Assembly (NCBI GenBank): GCA_965115815.1
Contig: OZ220465.1
Span: forward strand, 3,286,001 to 3,350,000
Direction: 5' to 3'
DNA from: VXPW01 sp965115815
GTDB taxonomy: Bacteria; Pseudomonadota; Alphaproteobacteria; TMED109
DNA: 64,000 bases
In this document: positions 27,485 through 38,668 of the stretch, piece by piece
Numbering within the stretch: position 1 is the stretch's first letter
Layout of the letters: the number at the start of each line of letters is the position of its first letter
Made by a program: the position numbers and the translations under genes
Notes under the pieces: model-generated
Told to the model about the DNA's origin: nothing
Seen by the model: the letters and a program-made list of their open reading frames with translations, nothing else
The model's database searches: none

Positions 27485-29452
27485 TTAATTCGGCAGGAGC
27501 CCGTTAACCGCTTGGAAAACCGATTCGAAGCAATCGAAGTCGTTATCTCCCAAGTGCTCGGCGAGTGAGTCGGCATTCTCGCTGAAGTATCGCGCCGGGC
27601 GGTAGTGACTGAAGCGAACTTCCTCCGGAAGTGGGCTTCCTTTCAGATACTCCTCGATTCGCCGGATAACTCGAGGATGATCTGAATCCAATTCAGTGGA
27701 CCGGATTTCGCACCCAAACTCCGCATTCACCAGCCGCAGGTAGAATTCAACGCCGAACAAATCTTCAATATCCGCTTCGTCGTCCTGAGTGAACTCTGCG
27801 AACGTCAGTATCTTCTGCCTCTTCAACAATTTCTTTCTGTACAGATTTTCTACTTGCTGCCGATCACGCTCATGAAAATCAACGAGTACCGCCACATTCA
27901 GGTCGTTCTGCGTACCGATCAGCGCCACGAACGCTGGAATCTTCCCAGCTCCTCCCACAGGCGTGATCGTCCATCGGGTACTGAGACCGATCTTGCCCCG
28001 TTTCTCAAGAAGGGCTGACATGATCTGGATGTACAGAAGGTCCGAGGCACCTTCAACAACCAAGCAATTGGGACCTACGAACAATGTCTGATGAATCTCG
28101 TATCCTAGGGCACCCTGGAGTGGGAACAGACTGTCCGAAGTTGCATCGAGAACATCGCCAACTACCCTTGTCCCCTGTTTGTCGTCAGGCAGATCATCCG
28201 ATCCCTCTTCTACGCTCAAGTCCTGAACAATCCGGACGTGATCGAAGCGTGTCGGATCGACCATGAAAGGTGAATGCGTCGTATAGATAAGCTGGTGATG
28301 CGGCCTGAGTTCCTCCTCGAAGTAGCGAAGCAGGTCTGCCTGGGCTTTTGCGTGAAGGGATAGTCCGGGTTCATCCAACAGCAGAATGAGGTTTTCACCC
28401 TGCTTGCGGAGCTTTGAATACCATGCGAGAAAGGAAAAGAACCATATGAAGCCGCGAGACCTTGTGCCAAGGGCGGTACTGACCATGTGTTTGGTGTCCT
28501 GCACTCTTCCCAAGATGTTCATCCCGCTCGTCATGTCGGGAGGATCTCCAGATTGACCAGGACGAATATCGAATTTCATGCGCAAGTGGCTATTTTGAGA
28601 CCAGTATTTCAGTGCCTTATTCGTAAGCCGGTTCTCCGCTGCTTCAAGCCGGCCGAGCAACTTTTCAGTTTGTTCGGGATTCATAAGTTGATCCAGATTT
28701 AGTCCGGCAAATTCAATAAGCCCGAGCAGCGGTTCATCAGCCTCCTCAAGATTGCCTTGATTACAGCGATCCTGGAGCGCATTGAGGTTGTCTTGTCCTT
28801 TCATCTGGTAGTATTCATCGAAATATAGATACTTCGGAGATTTAGGGAAAATTATCTGGTCGTATATCGCTTTCTCCACATCTCCATCAGGTATTTCGCC
28901 GAGGCGTCGGCCGAACTCTCGTGACGCATCTGTCTCTTCAATGCCTTGAAGGGCCTCGAGTAAATTCGGAATGCTCTCGCAGGATTCCAGCGATTCGCTC
29001 AAGGAATTCGGCAGATCAGCGCTGGCCACGAGATGAGATATTGCAGCTTCATGGTCTACCTGCAGCCCGGAGCACGTCACCTGGTTGGAGTAGTCCTTGC
29101 GTAATTCGACGACTGCATTCCTGTCCTTCAGGCAACGGACTCCATACATGGATTCGATTGTTTCGATGCACTCAGCATCGAGTGCGTAGGTTGCCCGAAC
29201 GACATGCGCAACGTCTTGGGGATCATTCGCAAGGCCTTCCTCATAGTCGATCAGATCACGACGCGGGTAGTCTCTGGTCGTATCGAAATCTGCGTCAGAA
29301 GCGCGAACGGGATTAAGTCGATACAGTGCCTTTAGCAGTGCAGTCTTGCCTGCTTCATTTTTCCCGACAAGACAGGTAACCTCGCCGATCTCGAACTCCG
29401 TGGAATCCCGGATGCTCTGAAAGTTGGTGATTTGTACTCGTTTGAGTATCAT
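27485..29452 (-). CDS. OLD-family ATP-dependent nuclease (AAA + TOPRIM) of the defence operon
   Basis: 655 residues from ATG 29452 (MILKRVQITNFQSIRDSTEF). N-terminal SMC/RecF-like ATPase with Walker A GKNEAGKT at residues 30-37 and signature/Walker B ILLLDEPGLSLHAKAQADLL. The C-terminal TOPRIM region has VVEGASDLLY and VAVLVDFHERD, the acidic residues expected for metal-dependent nicking. This is the OLD layout, known from phage P2 Old and from Gabija GajA. Here it is the last gene of the operon, 52 nt after the DUF499 gene, and is the likely effector nuclease. Its codon use looks less GC-biased than its neighbours, suggesting a separate origin. Confidence 0.85.
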   Translation of the reverse strand: MILKRVQITNFQSIRDSTEFEIGEVTCLVGKNEAGKTALLKALYRLNPVRASDADFDTTRDYPRRDLIDYEEGLANDPQDVAHVVRATYALDAECIETIESMYGVRCLKDRNAVVELRKDYSNQVTCSGLQVDHEAAISHLVASADLPNSLSESLESCESIPNLLEALQGIEETDASREFGRRLGEIPDGDVEKAIYDQIIFPKSPKYLYFDEYYQMKGQDNLNALQDRCNQGNLEEADEPLLGLIEFAGLNLDQLMNPEQTEKLLGRLEAAENRLTNKALKYWSQNSHLRMKFDIRPGQSGDPPDMTSGMNILGRVQDTKHMVSTALGTRSRGFIWFFSFLAWYSKLRKQGENLILLLDEPGLSLHAKAQADLLRYFEEELRPHHQLIYTTHSPFMVDPTRFDHVRIVQDLSVEEGSDDLPDDKQGTRVVGDVLDATSDSLFPLQGALGYEIHQTLFVGPNCLVVEGASDLLYIQIMSALLEKRGKIGLSTRWTITPVGGAGKIPAFVALIGTQNDLNVAVLVDFHERDRQQVENLYRKKLLKRQKILTFAEFTQDDEADIEDLFGVEFYLRLVNAEFGCEIRSTELDSDHPRVIRRIEEYLKGSPLPEEVRFSHYRPARYFSENADSLAEHLGDNDFDCFESVFQAVNGLLPN

Positions 29453-29504
29453 GGTACGGTCAATCCAGATGTGTTCGGTCGGCGGTAGCGGCTGGCAGGC
29501 AAGG

Positions 29505-32399
29505 TCATCCGTTCTCGTCCGCAATCAGACCGAGTTCGCGAAGGGGTTCGACCACCCCGTTCTCCAACTTGGCCCTGTCGTACCCTTGGGGCAGCGCGGC
29601 TCTGGCCTTGATGGAGACTTCGCCCGCGACGTCGGCGAGGTTGGCGAGGGCATTCCATGCGGCGTACAGGTCGTGCTGGCCTGCGGTGAAGGACAGGGTG
29701 ACCTCTCGGGCGTCCGAGTGCTCGGTGGAGGCTGTGTCGTTATCCGTATCTTCGGCTGCGCCGGTGTCACCTCCGTCACGTGATTCGTCGTCAGGAGTAT
29801 CGTTTCCTCCAGCCGTTGCGTCGGACGCGGCGGGTAGCTCAGGCAGCGCTGTCGGATTGATCAGAAAGCCCGCATCCAGATCGATTTCGTCGACGGCGAC
29901 GGTCCGCTCGAATGCGACGCGGTGCCGGCCGACCTGGTAGCGGCCGTCATCGCCGAGCTGCGGGCGCCCGGTGACATACCCGAAAAGGCCGGTCTCCACC
30001 CCGCGAGCGACAGCGCCGCGCACCGCTTCGGCGGAGAGTATGCGCGGGAACCCGAGGAACTCGTAGAAGCCGGCCAGTACCTTGTCGGTGGCAATGCCGG
30101 CGGCATGGTTTCCCGGCTCTCCAAGCTTGAACAACTCGACGAGTTTTCCGGGCGCCACGGTTTCGAACACGCACCGCTGAACCATCGTCAGCAGCTCCAT
30201 CAGGCGCTGGTGAATGAGTGCGCGCTTCTTCTCGTCGAGCGTGGTCTGGAGCGGGCGGCCTCCCAGGCGGACCGAGTCGAAGGTCAACGTCTTGTCGCCG
30301 ACCGCGGGCAGCCAGACTTCGCCGTAGAGCCTGAGCAGTGCGGATTCGGCGGCCGCCTTCTCCGTAGCATCGCGCTCCTTGAGTTGGCTCCGCTGTGCAG
30401 TCGTGAGGTTGTGCTCGCGCCATTTCCCCTGAATTCGCTCGACCGCGAGCAGATAACGCACGCTGCGCCGCACGGTCTCGACCTGATCGGCAGCCGGAAC
30501 CGCAAGCCCGAGGCCGTTGCAGAACTCGCGTTGCCGGTTGCCGAACTTCTCGCACAACACGAGCGCTTCGTGGCGCCGTTCCGCCTCCGGTCGCGCTGCG
30601 AACTCGAGCGGCAGGTAGACGATCAGGAAGTGCGGATCCCGGTCCGGCACGTCGCTCGGCTTGCCCGGCCAGACGATGGCGCGCTGCCCGGCAAGCCGCT
30701 CATCAAGCATGCGGCGGATGCGCGCACGAACTCGACTTTCGTCCCTGCCGACGGCATCGGCTTCCTGTTCGACAAGCAACGTGACGTTGGGATCCCTCTT
30801 GAAGCAGTAGCGCACGTCATCGAAGTGCAGGTACAGGCATTGCTCCTTGAGCTCCTTGAGACAAGCCTGGATGGTGGTCGTGTCGAGATCGGGCCCGATG
30901 CTCGCGCCGAGCAGTTCCGGCTCGCCGATGCCAGGTGGCAGCAGGTCGCCGTGCTCCCCCTCTCCCCGACGCAACCCGCCGAAGGAGTAGAGCAGCATGG
31001 TGGTGGCAAGACGGGTGGCGGGCTGCTTTCCTGCCTCGGCCGTGACTTCCCGGGCGCGCCGGTCGTCGATGCGGCGGGTGCGCGCGTTGGCGCCGACGAA
31101 GTCGTGCTCCAAGCACGCCTGGAAGTCCTCCCGCTGGCCGACCTCCTTGAAGAAGGCAAGGCGCACGTCGTTCTCCTGAATGGGAACGTCGCCGGGTCCG
31201 AGCAGCGAGCCGGAGGTGCCCGCGCGGTAGGCTGCGCGGAGGCAGGAGGCCAGGAAACGCAGCGAGCCGCGGGTACGCTGGAAGTCCGGAAGGGCGGCCC
31301 AGCGCTCGCGCATCAGGTCGATCAGGGCGGGATGGAACGGATACGACGCCTTGATCCGTTCACGCAGCGCAGCACCCTCGTCTTCTGCCTGCAGACGCTC
31401 CGGCTCACCCTGCGCGTGGGCGCGCCGCATCTGCGTGAACCTTTCGCCGTAGACGTCTGCTACGGTGGTCGTCACGCTCGCATCAGGCGCCCCGGCGAGC
31501 AGCCGACGTTGGATGACGTTGAGGACCTCATTGCCTTCCACCGGCTCGCGGCGCTGGTCCTTGCGAGACGCCAGATGCTCAACGATCTGGAGCAGGCCGG
31601 TGTATTCGAGGGACTCGCTCTTGCTCGACTGCAACGAATAGACAAGCACCGCGTTGTCCACGCTCCCGACTGCTGCGGTCAACCGTTGAAGGAACGACAA
31701 CGTCTCGTCGCGGAGGGTGGTCTGCTCGACGCGGATTCCGCCGACACTGATGAGGTACTGCAGCACCTCGTCGAGGAGGATCAGGCTCGGCCCGCCCTTG
31801 AGCAGGTCGATCAGCGCATCGGCGCCCGGAGCGACCCGAGCCTCGTCCTGTGCGCGCACCAGGTCATAGCCTTGCCGGCCGCCGAGCGCCCAGCCGATCC
31901 AACCCCAGAGAGTCCTCGCGTTGATGTCCGCGCCGGGCGCCTGTTTCCCGTTGGTCGAGTCGAAGAACTGTCCATCGACGACCGCGACGCGCACACCCTT
32001 CGGCCTCGGAAGTTCGGCCGCTTCCGGCAGCGCCTCGAGCGCCGTGCGGGACCGGGCTGCGTGCAGCAGGGCAGCCAAGGTGTGAGACTTGCCGCCACCG
32101 AAGGGCGTTTGCAGTCTGAGCACGCGGTTGCCTCCAGCGCCGGAAAGGCGTCCGAGCACGTGTGCGAGCAGGGACTTGAGGCCACCCGTCAAGTACGACG
32201 CGGCGAAGAAGCTGCGGGCGTCGCGGTACACCGCCGGGACGCGCCTGAGCTCCGAGTCGGGCTGCTTCTGCTCCTTGCCGATCAGGTAGTCGGACAGGGT
32301 ACCGAGATCAAGCGCAAAGATATCCTCGGAGAAATCGTCGGAAAGCACGTCAGGATGCAGGTCGACGCACTGCAGCCAGGGTCGCAAATGGGGGTTCAT
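29505..32399 (-). CDS. DUF499-family ATPase of the defence operon
   Basis: 964 residues. Walker A TPFGGGKSHTLAALL at about 98-112 and Walker B SLILLDEVLQYL place it among P-loop ATPases. The N-terminus (DLGTLSDYLIGK...) and overall length match DUF499 proteins, which occur beside DUF1156 methylases. A long acidic Asp/Thr-rich linker (about residues 860-900) precedes a small C-terminal domain. The start ATG overlaps the methyltransferase stop (ATGA), so the two are probably co-translated and may form a complex. Its molecular role is not established; ATP-driven target handling by the methylase or nuclease is inference. Confidence 0.82.
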   Translation of the reverse strand: MNPHLRPWLQCVDLHPDVLSDDFSEDIFALDLGTLSDYLIGKEQKQPDSELRRVPAVYRDARSFFAASYLTGGLKSLLAHVLGRLSGAGGNRVLRLQTPFGGGKSHTLAALLHAARSRTALEALPEAAELPRPKGVRVAVVDGQFFDSTNGKQAPGADINARTLWGWIGWALGGRQGYDLVRAQDEARVAPGADALIDLLKGGPSLILLDEVLQYLISVGGIRVEQTTLRDETLSFLQRLTAAVGSVDNAVLVYSLQSSKSESLEYTGLLQIVEHLASRKDQRREPVEGNEVLNVIQRRLLAGAPDASVTTTVADVYGERFTQMRRAHAQGEPERLQAEDEGAALRERIKASYPFHPALIDLMRERWAALPDFQRTRGSLRFLASCLRAAYRAGTSGSLLGPGDVPIQENDVRLAFFKEVGQREDFQACLEHDFVGANARTRRIDDRRAREVTAEAGKQPATRLATTMLLYSFGGLRRGEGEHGDLLPPGIGEPELLGASIGPDLDTTTIQACLKELKEQCLYLHFDDVRYCFKRDPNVTLLVEQEADAVGRDESRVRARIRRMLDERLAGQRAIVWPGKPSDVPDRDPHFLIVYLPLEFAARPEAERRHEALVLCEKFGNRQREFCNGLGLAVPAADQVETVRRSVRYLLAVERIQGKWREHNLTTAQRSQLKERDATEKAAAESALLRLYGEVWLPAVGDKTLTFDSVRLGGRPLQTTLDEKKRALIHQRLMELLTMVQRCVFETVAPGKLVELFKLGEPGNHAAGIATDKVLAGFYEFLGFPRILSAEAVRGAVARGVETGLFGYVTGRPQLGDDGRYQVGRHRVAFERTVAVDEIDLDAGFLINPTALPELPAASDATAGGNDTPDDESRDGGDTGAAEDTDNDTASTEHSDAREVTLSFTAGQHDLYAAWNALANLADVAGEVSIKARAALPQGYDRAKLENGVVEPLRELGLIADENG

Positions 32400-35209
32400 C
32401 GAGATTCGTCTCCGCCGAACAGTTCCTGTTGCCCGATTGCCGGCGACTCCGTTTCGCGCGCGTACGCGCCTCCCTCGACGACGCTTCGCCAGTTGGCATT
32501 GAGCCGAGTGAGCGCGCCGAGTTCGGAAGTTGGCGACGCAGACGGTGCGGCCGATCCCCCGAGGGCCGGGGCCGACAACGCTTGGGCAACCAGTCGAAGC
32601 TGCTCCCCGTTCGGGCGAGTCGCTTCAAGGTACTCCTGAAGCGCGGCCGGCCGCTTCTCGAGCACGTAGAGCAGCCGGTGCAGCACATCGATCAACGGTG
32701 CGGCCCTGCCATTCACGGGGAGGCCCAGCGCTTCGTCATCACCGCGCTCGGTGTAGTCTCGCACACGGAACTTGCCGCCGGATTTCTCGACCAGCTTCGG
32801 GGCGTTGCCTGTCAGTCCCTCAGGGCCGTCGACTTCGATTCCTTGCGGGTAGCAGAAGACGTAGGCGTCACCCGCCTCGATGGCCGATTCACGGTAGGTG
32901 AACCGCCACAGGATATAGAACCGGGTGACGGAATCGACGGCCGTGACCGCCGCGCCCCGAAGGCCAAAGATCTCGTCGAGCATCACGTCGAGCACGACCC
33001 CTTCGACATCGCGCAGATACTGCTCGGCGGAGACCGTCTCGCCGTTGGCGTAGTCGACCCGGGCAAACCGCGTATAGGCGCGCAGACCGGCACCGACGGC
33101 TGCCATCAGGAGGTCGGCGCCGCCGATGCCCTTGCCGCCGTTCCACAGGGTTCGCACACGCTCGCGCGCGATCCGGCGGAGTTGCGGCTCGACCTCCGAT
33201 TCGTACTGCCCGACGATGGCCTGTTCGCGTCGGCGCGCGACGAAGAAGATGCTGTCGGAGAGGGCGGCGGCGCCACGCGCGTTGACGCGGCCCCGTGATT
33301 CGGTTTGCACGGGCCAGGCTTCGGTGACGGTCATGCCCGCGCCGACAAGTGCGCGGATCAGTGTCGCCCAGCCTTCGGTCGTGCGGTGCGCGTACACGCA
33401 GACCAGCGGCGCCCCCGGCTTCAGCACCCGTCGGGCTTCGGCGAGCGCGTTGCGCATCAGTCTTTCATAATGCGCCTTGGCTTTCTCCGCGTTGCCGCTG
33501 TGCGCGCTCGGCTGCGCTACGGCCTCGCGGCGCTTGGGAGGCGTGGGAAGCGTGAAGTGCTCCGGATAGAGGTCGCCGACAATTCGCTTCAGCCAGACGT
33601 AGAAGAAGGCCGACAGGTCGGCGTAGTAGATGCTGCTGTAGTAGGGCGGATCGGTGAACACCGCGTCGAACGTCTCGTCATCGTAGAAGAGCTTCTCGGC
33701 ATTTCCCCGAGTGACAACGCAAGAATTCTTGATCTTGGCCAGCTCCCGTATGCAGAATACTTCGCGATCCAAGGCGAAGGGCAGGCTGCCCGTGGTCGCG
33801 GCAAATGGATTGATATCAGAAAAGTCGTAAATCATCTTCAAGGCTTGGCGGTCACCGATTGCCCCGCGTGTGATTTGGTCCTGAGGTTCCCACCGAGAAA
33901 ACTTGTTGAACGCGATCACGAACCTTCCGAAGGCCATCGCGAAGAAGGTTGTCAATGCCCGCGCACGGTCTTCCGAAACCCCTTGGTCGAGCATCTCCGC
34001 ATGGGCTCGCCGGATGTGCTTGACAAGCGTAAAGAGAACGAGAAGTTGCCGCGGTGTGAACAGTTTTCGGTACGTCTCGAAGCCGTAGGCCGGCAACTGG
34101 TCCCGAAGTTTCCCCTGGAGTTCCTCTTCGGGGCGGGTGTAGCCAAGTTCCGTCTCAAGAGTGTTCAGACGGTGCTCGACATCATCCACCGCGAGCGCGA
34201 TTCCGGCATCCGGCGGCAGGTAGACCTTACGGCGCTTCTTGCTCTTCGGCCTCTTGGGCGGCAGTGCGGCCACAACGGCAGCAAGCGATTCGCCCATGCG
34301 CCCGGCCGCCGCCATTTCCTTCACGTGATCGGCGGGCGCCGGGGTGCCGCAGGCCACGCAGGCTGCCTGCCCGGCGCCCGTCTGGCCGGTGTGCTGCGAC
34401 ACTTCGCGGGCGGTAGCGCCGGTCACGATGTCCCAGCACAGCCGGTTGCCGTCTTCGATTCGCGGCACGGCGGCGATGGCGCCCCCCTTCTTCCGCAGCC
34501 ACGACTGCCTGACCAGCGGGACGGGCGCCAAACAGCCGGGGCGCCGACAGGGCACGGTACGCGCCCAGATGTATGCGACGGGGTCGGCGCGTGTGCCGGA
34601 CACGGACTCGGTGTTGCCGAACAGCTCATCCCACTGAGACTCCTGCCGCGTGGCCTCTACGGTCTGCGAAAGTGCGATCGGCCGGTAGAGATCGCCGATC
34701 TCGTCGCGCATTCGGTCCAGGATCACGGCGCTCCAGCGCTGGAAGTCATCCGCCAGCTTTGCGCCGAAGGATTGCGGATAGACGAGCGTACAGAGCTCGA
34801 TCAGATGGGCGACCGGGTTGTAGTCCACGGCATGACTCTCGCAGCCCAGTCGCGCTGCCTCGAGTGGAATGGCCCCGCCGCCGGCGAACATGTCGAGGAC
34901 CTTGGGTGATTGCCCGCCGTTCCATTGCTTGATCTTCTTGCGCGCCGTGGAAACCACACCGGGATCGGGGTCGTAGGCGGCGAGCTTCGCTACGAAGGAT
35001 GCGGCTTTGTCTCGTTCGGCGTCGGTGCACGGTGCCGGTGCCAATGCGGCGTAGATGGAGGCTCGACATGCCGTGATCGGACGACGGGCCGGCCAGTAGT
35101 GGATCAGTTCCACATAGCGCCGAGGATGCAGCTTCTCCTTCGACGCGAGGGCATTGAGCAACTCCAGCGGCAGGTAATCCTCGATCAGACGAAGGTCGTC
35201 GGGCGTCAT
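32396..35209 (-). CDS. DUF1156-containing DNA methyltransferase
   Basis: 937 residues from ATG 35209, which overlaps the helicase stop (ATGA). SAM-binding motif I VLDMFAGGGAIPLEAARLG is at about residues 104-122; catalytic motif IV TDPPYYSSIYY is near residue 520, so it is an amino-methyltransferase (adenine or cytosine N4). Cys pairs in VPCRRPGCLAP and AACVACGTPAP suggest a zinc-binding insert. The N-terminal DUF1156 region (HPRRYVELIHYWPARRPITA) is typical of large defence-island methylases. It probably marks host DNA so that the operon's nuclease spares it. The gene is intact even though the helicase upstream is broken. Confidence 0.85.
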   Translation of the reverse strand: MTPDDLRLIEDYLPLELLNALASKEKLHPRRYVELIHYWPARRPITACRASIYAALAPAPCTDAERDKAASFVAKLAAYDPDPGVVSTARKKIKQWNGGQSPKVLDMFAGGGAIPLEAARLGCESHAVDYNPVAHLIELCTLVYPQSFGAKLADDFQRWSAVILDRMRDEIGDLYRPIALSQTVEATRQESQWDELFGNTESVSGTRADPVAYIWARTVPCRRPGCLAPVPLVRQSWLRKKGGAIAAVPRIEDGNRLCWDIVTGATAREVSQHTGQTGAGQAACVACGTPAPADHVKEMAAAGRMGESLAAVVAALPPKRPKSKKRRKVYLPPDAGIALAVDDVEHRLNTLETELGYTRPEEELQGKLRDQLPAYGFETYRKLFTPRQLLVLFTLVKHIRRAHAEMLDQGVSEDRARALTTFFAMAFGRFVIAFNKFSRWEPQDQITRGAIGDRQALKMIYDFSDINPFAATTGSLPFALDREVFCIRELAKIKNSCVVTRGNAEKLFYDDETFDAVFTDPPYYSSIYYADLSAFFYVWLKRIVGDLYPEHFTLPTPPKRREAVAQPSAHSGNAEKAKAHYERLMRNALAEARRVLKPGAPLVCVYAHRTTEGWATLIRALVGAGMTVTEAWPVQTESRGRVNARGAAALSDSIFFVARRREQAIVGQYESEVEPQLRRIARERVRTLWNGGKGIGGADLLMAAVGAGLRAYTRFARVDYANGETVSAEQYLRDVEGVVLDVMLDEIFGLRGAAVTAVDSVTRFYILWRFTYRESAIEAGDAYVFCYPQGIEVDGPEGLTGNAPKLVEKSGGKFRVRDYTERGDDEALGLPVNGRAAPLIDVLHRLLYVLEKRPAALQEYLEATRPNGEQLRLVAQALSAPALGGSAAPSASPTSELGALTRLNANWRSVVEGGAYARETESPAIGQQELFGGDESR

Positions 35210-36398
35210 GCGGCACCCTCCTGGAGATCTTGCGCCGCTTGTTCGACGGCATTCGCCGGAATGTCGTAATGGCGTGCGGCAACGACCTCCTTTTTCGCAT
35301 GGTCCAGATGCCTGGCGGGGTTGCGGACGATTACCGGGACGGCGTCCGGGTTCTCGAGCGGATCCCAGACCACGTAGAGCCAGTAGGTGTCGCCGAGCTG
35401 CTGGGCCTTGTACCACTCGTTCGTGGTGAGTCGGATCGGGTGGCCCGCCCTGCGGCCCTTGACCTCGATACGCCGCACGCCGTCCACCGGGTCGCGGTAT
35501 CCGGTTTGTGGGTCAGGAGCCGCGAGGCTCCGGATGTCGAAGCCGATCTTGAGATGCCCCACCCGCTCGCAATCGCGGTTTCGGGCCTCTTCGTGCGCGA
35601 CGACGATGTCCTCGGCAGCAAGCTCGATCCGGCGCTTCAGTCCTGCATCCTGCTCCTCGGCCAGTTCCGGAAAGTTGTCGATTGCCGTGTCCGAAGGCAG
35701 GACCAGACAACTGGCCACGTGGCGTACCGGACCGTGGCGGGCTACCCGGAGGCGATCCACCCCGGCGAAGCGTTCCTGTCGGGTGCGTTCGAGGTCGGCC
35801 AGGCTCTGCTCCGCCCGCTGACGGGCAAGGGCCACTTCCGGTTCGGTCGATTCGCGGCTCCGCAACCGCATCACGCGGTCCTGCGCCGCCCGCACCCGGG
35901 CGCCGAAGGACCTCTCGAGATACTCGTGCGCGACATCCGCGTAGCGGCTCCGCTCGTCCCGCGCCGTGCTGCGACGTTCCATCTGAACCGTGGTCTTGAC
36001 GTAGTCGCTGACAGGTCCGAAATCGATCTCGGGCAGCGTCTCCGGGGGGTGGGGGTGTTTCGGGAGGTCGATCAGGATGTCGGCCGGAACCATCTCGAAC
36101 CGCTCGCCATCGGCGATGTCCTCGGCAACCGGCCCGCGTACGGCTACGAGCTCTGCATGGATGGTCGTCGCCTCTCCCTTGGTCGTCCGGCCCCGAACCG
36201 AGATCTCGTAGAAGTGCAGCCGGTACGGCGCCGCTGTCATCGAGTCCACATAGACGGCGGTACGACCCACCACATCGTGAAGCAGTGCGTTCAGCTTCTC
36301 GTCGACCGCGGCGTACAGTGCATGGTCGGGACCGAGCAGTACGGCATCGAGGTGCTGATCCTGTTCCAGGTGCTCCTTGTAGAAGGTCAGCTTGCGGT
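35206..36398 (-). pseudogene. SNF2 helicase, C-terminal part with DUF3883 (severed by D3)
   Basis: The 3' 397 or so codons of the helicase, resuming inside a Tyr codon and reading RKLTFYKEHLEQDQHLDAVL onward. It contains an alpha-helical region, then a DUF3883 nuclease-like domain with RRIEVKGRRAG, LTTNEWYKAQQLG and YWLYVVWDPLEN. The stop overlaps the methyltransferase start. It has no start codon of its own; translation here would need initiation inside D3. Joined to 38669-41030 it gives a protein of 1184 residues. Confidence 0.88.
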
Positions 36399-36540
36399 AA
36401 CTCGTGCCCGCCCGAAAAAGTACAACCAGTTGACTCCAGTGATAGAAGTGTGCTATTGAAGGGGTGAAGAATCCCTCTGTGGGCCGGGAATCGGCCGCTG
36501 GGGCCGGAAAATCGCGCGGGATTCGGGAATCTTCGGGAGA

Positions 36541-38454
<1,914 letters not shown>

Positions 38455-38668
38455 CGGCGGCTTCCTTCCACCCCATCCGCGAAGCCCGCCGGAGGCGGGA
38501 ACGGAGCCGCTCGCCCCGGCAGCCGGATTCGCGGCGGGACAAGCCCGGATACCGCTGCCCATCGGCAGAAATCCCCCCGGAAACCGAGCGGACGGGGCAC
38601 CGAGGGAGGGTCCCAACCCGCAATTGCGCCGGCAGACCATCCGAAAGGGGCATTTTCGGGCGGGCACT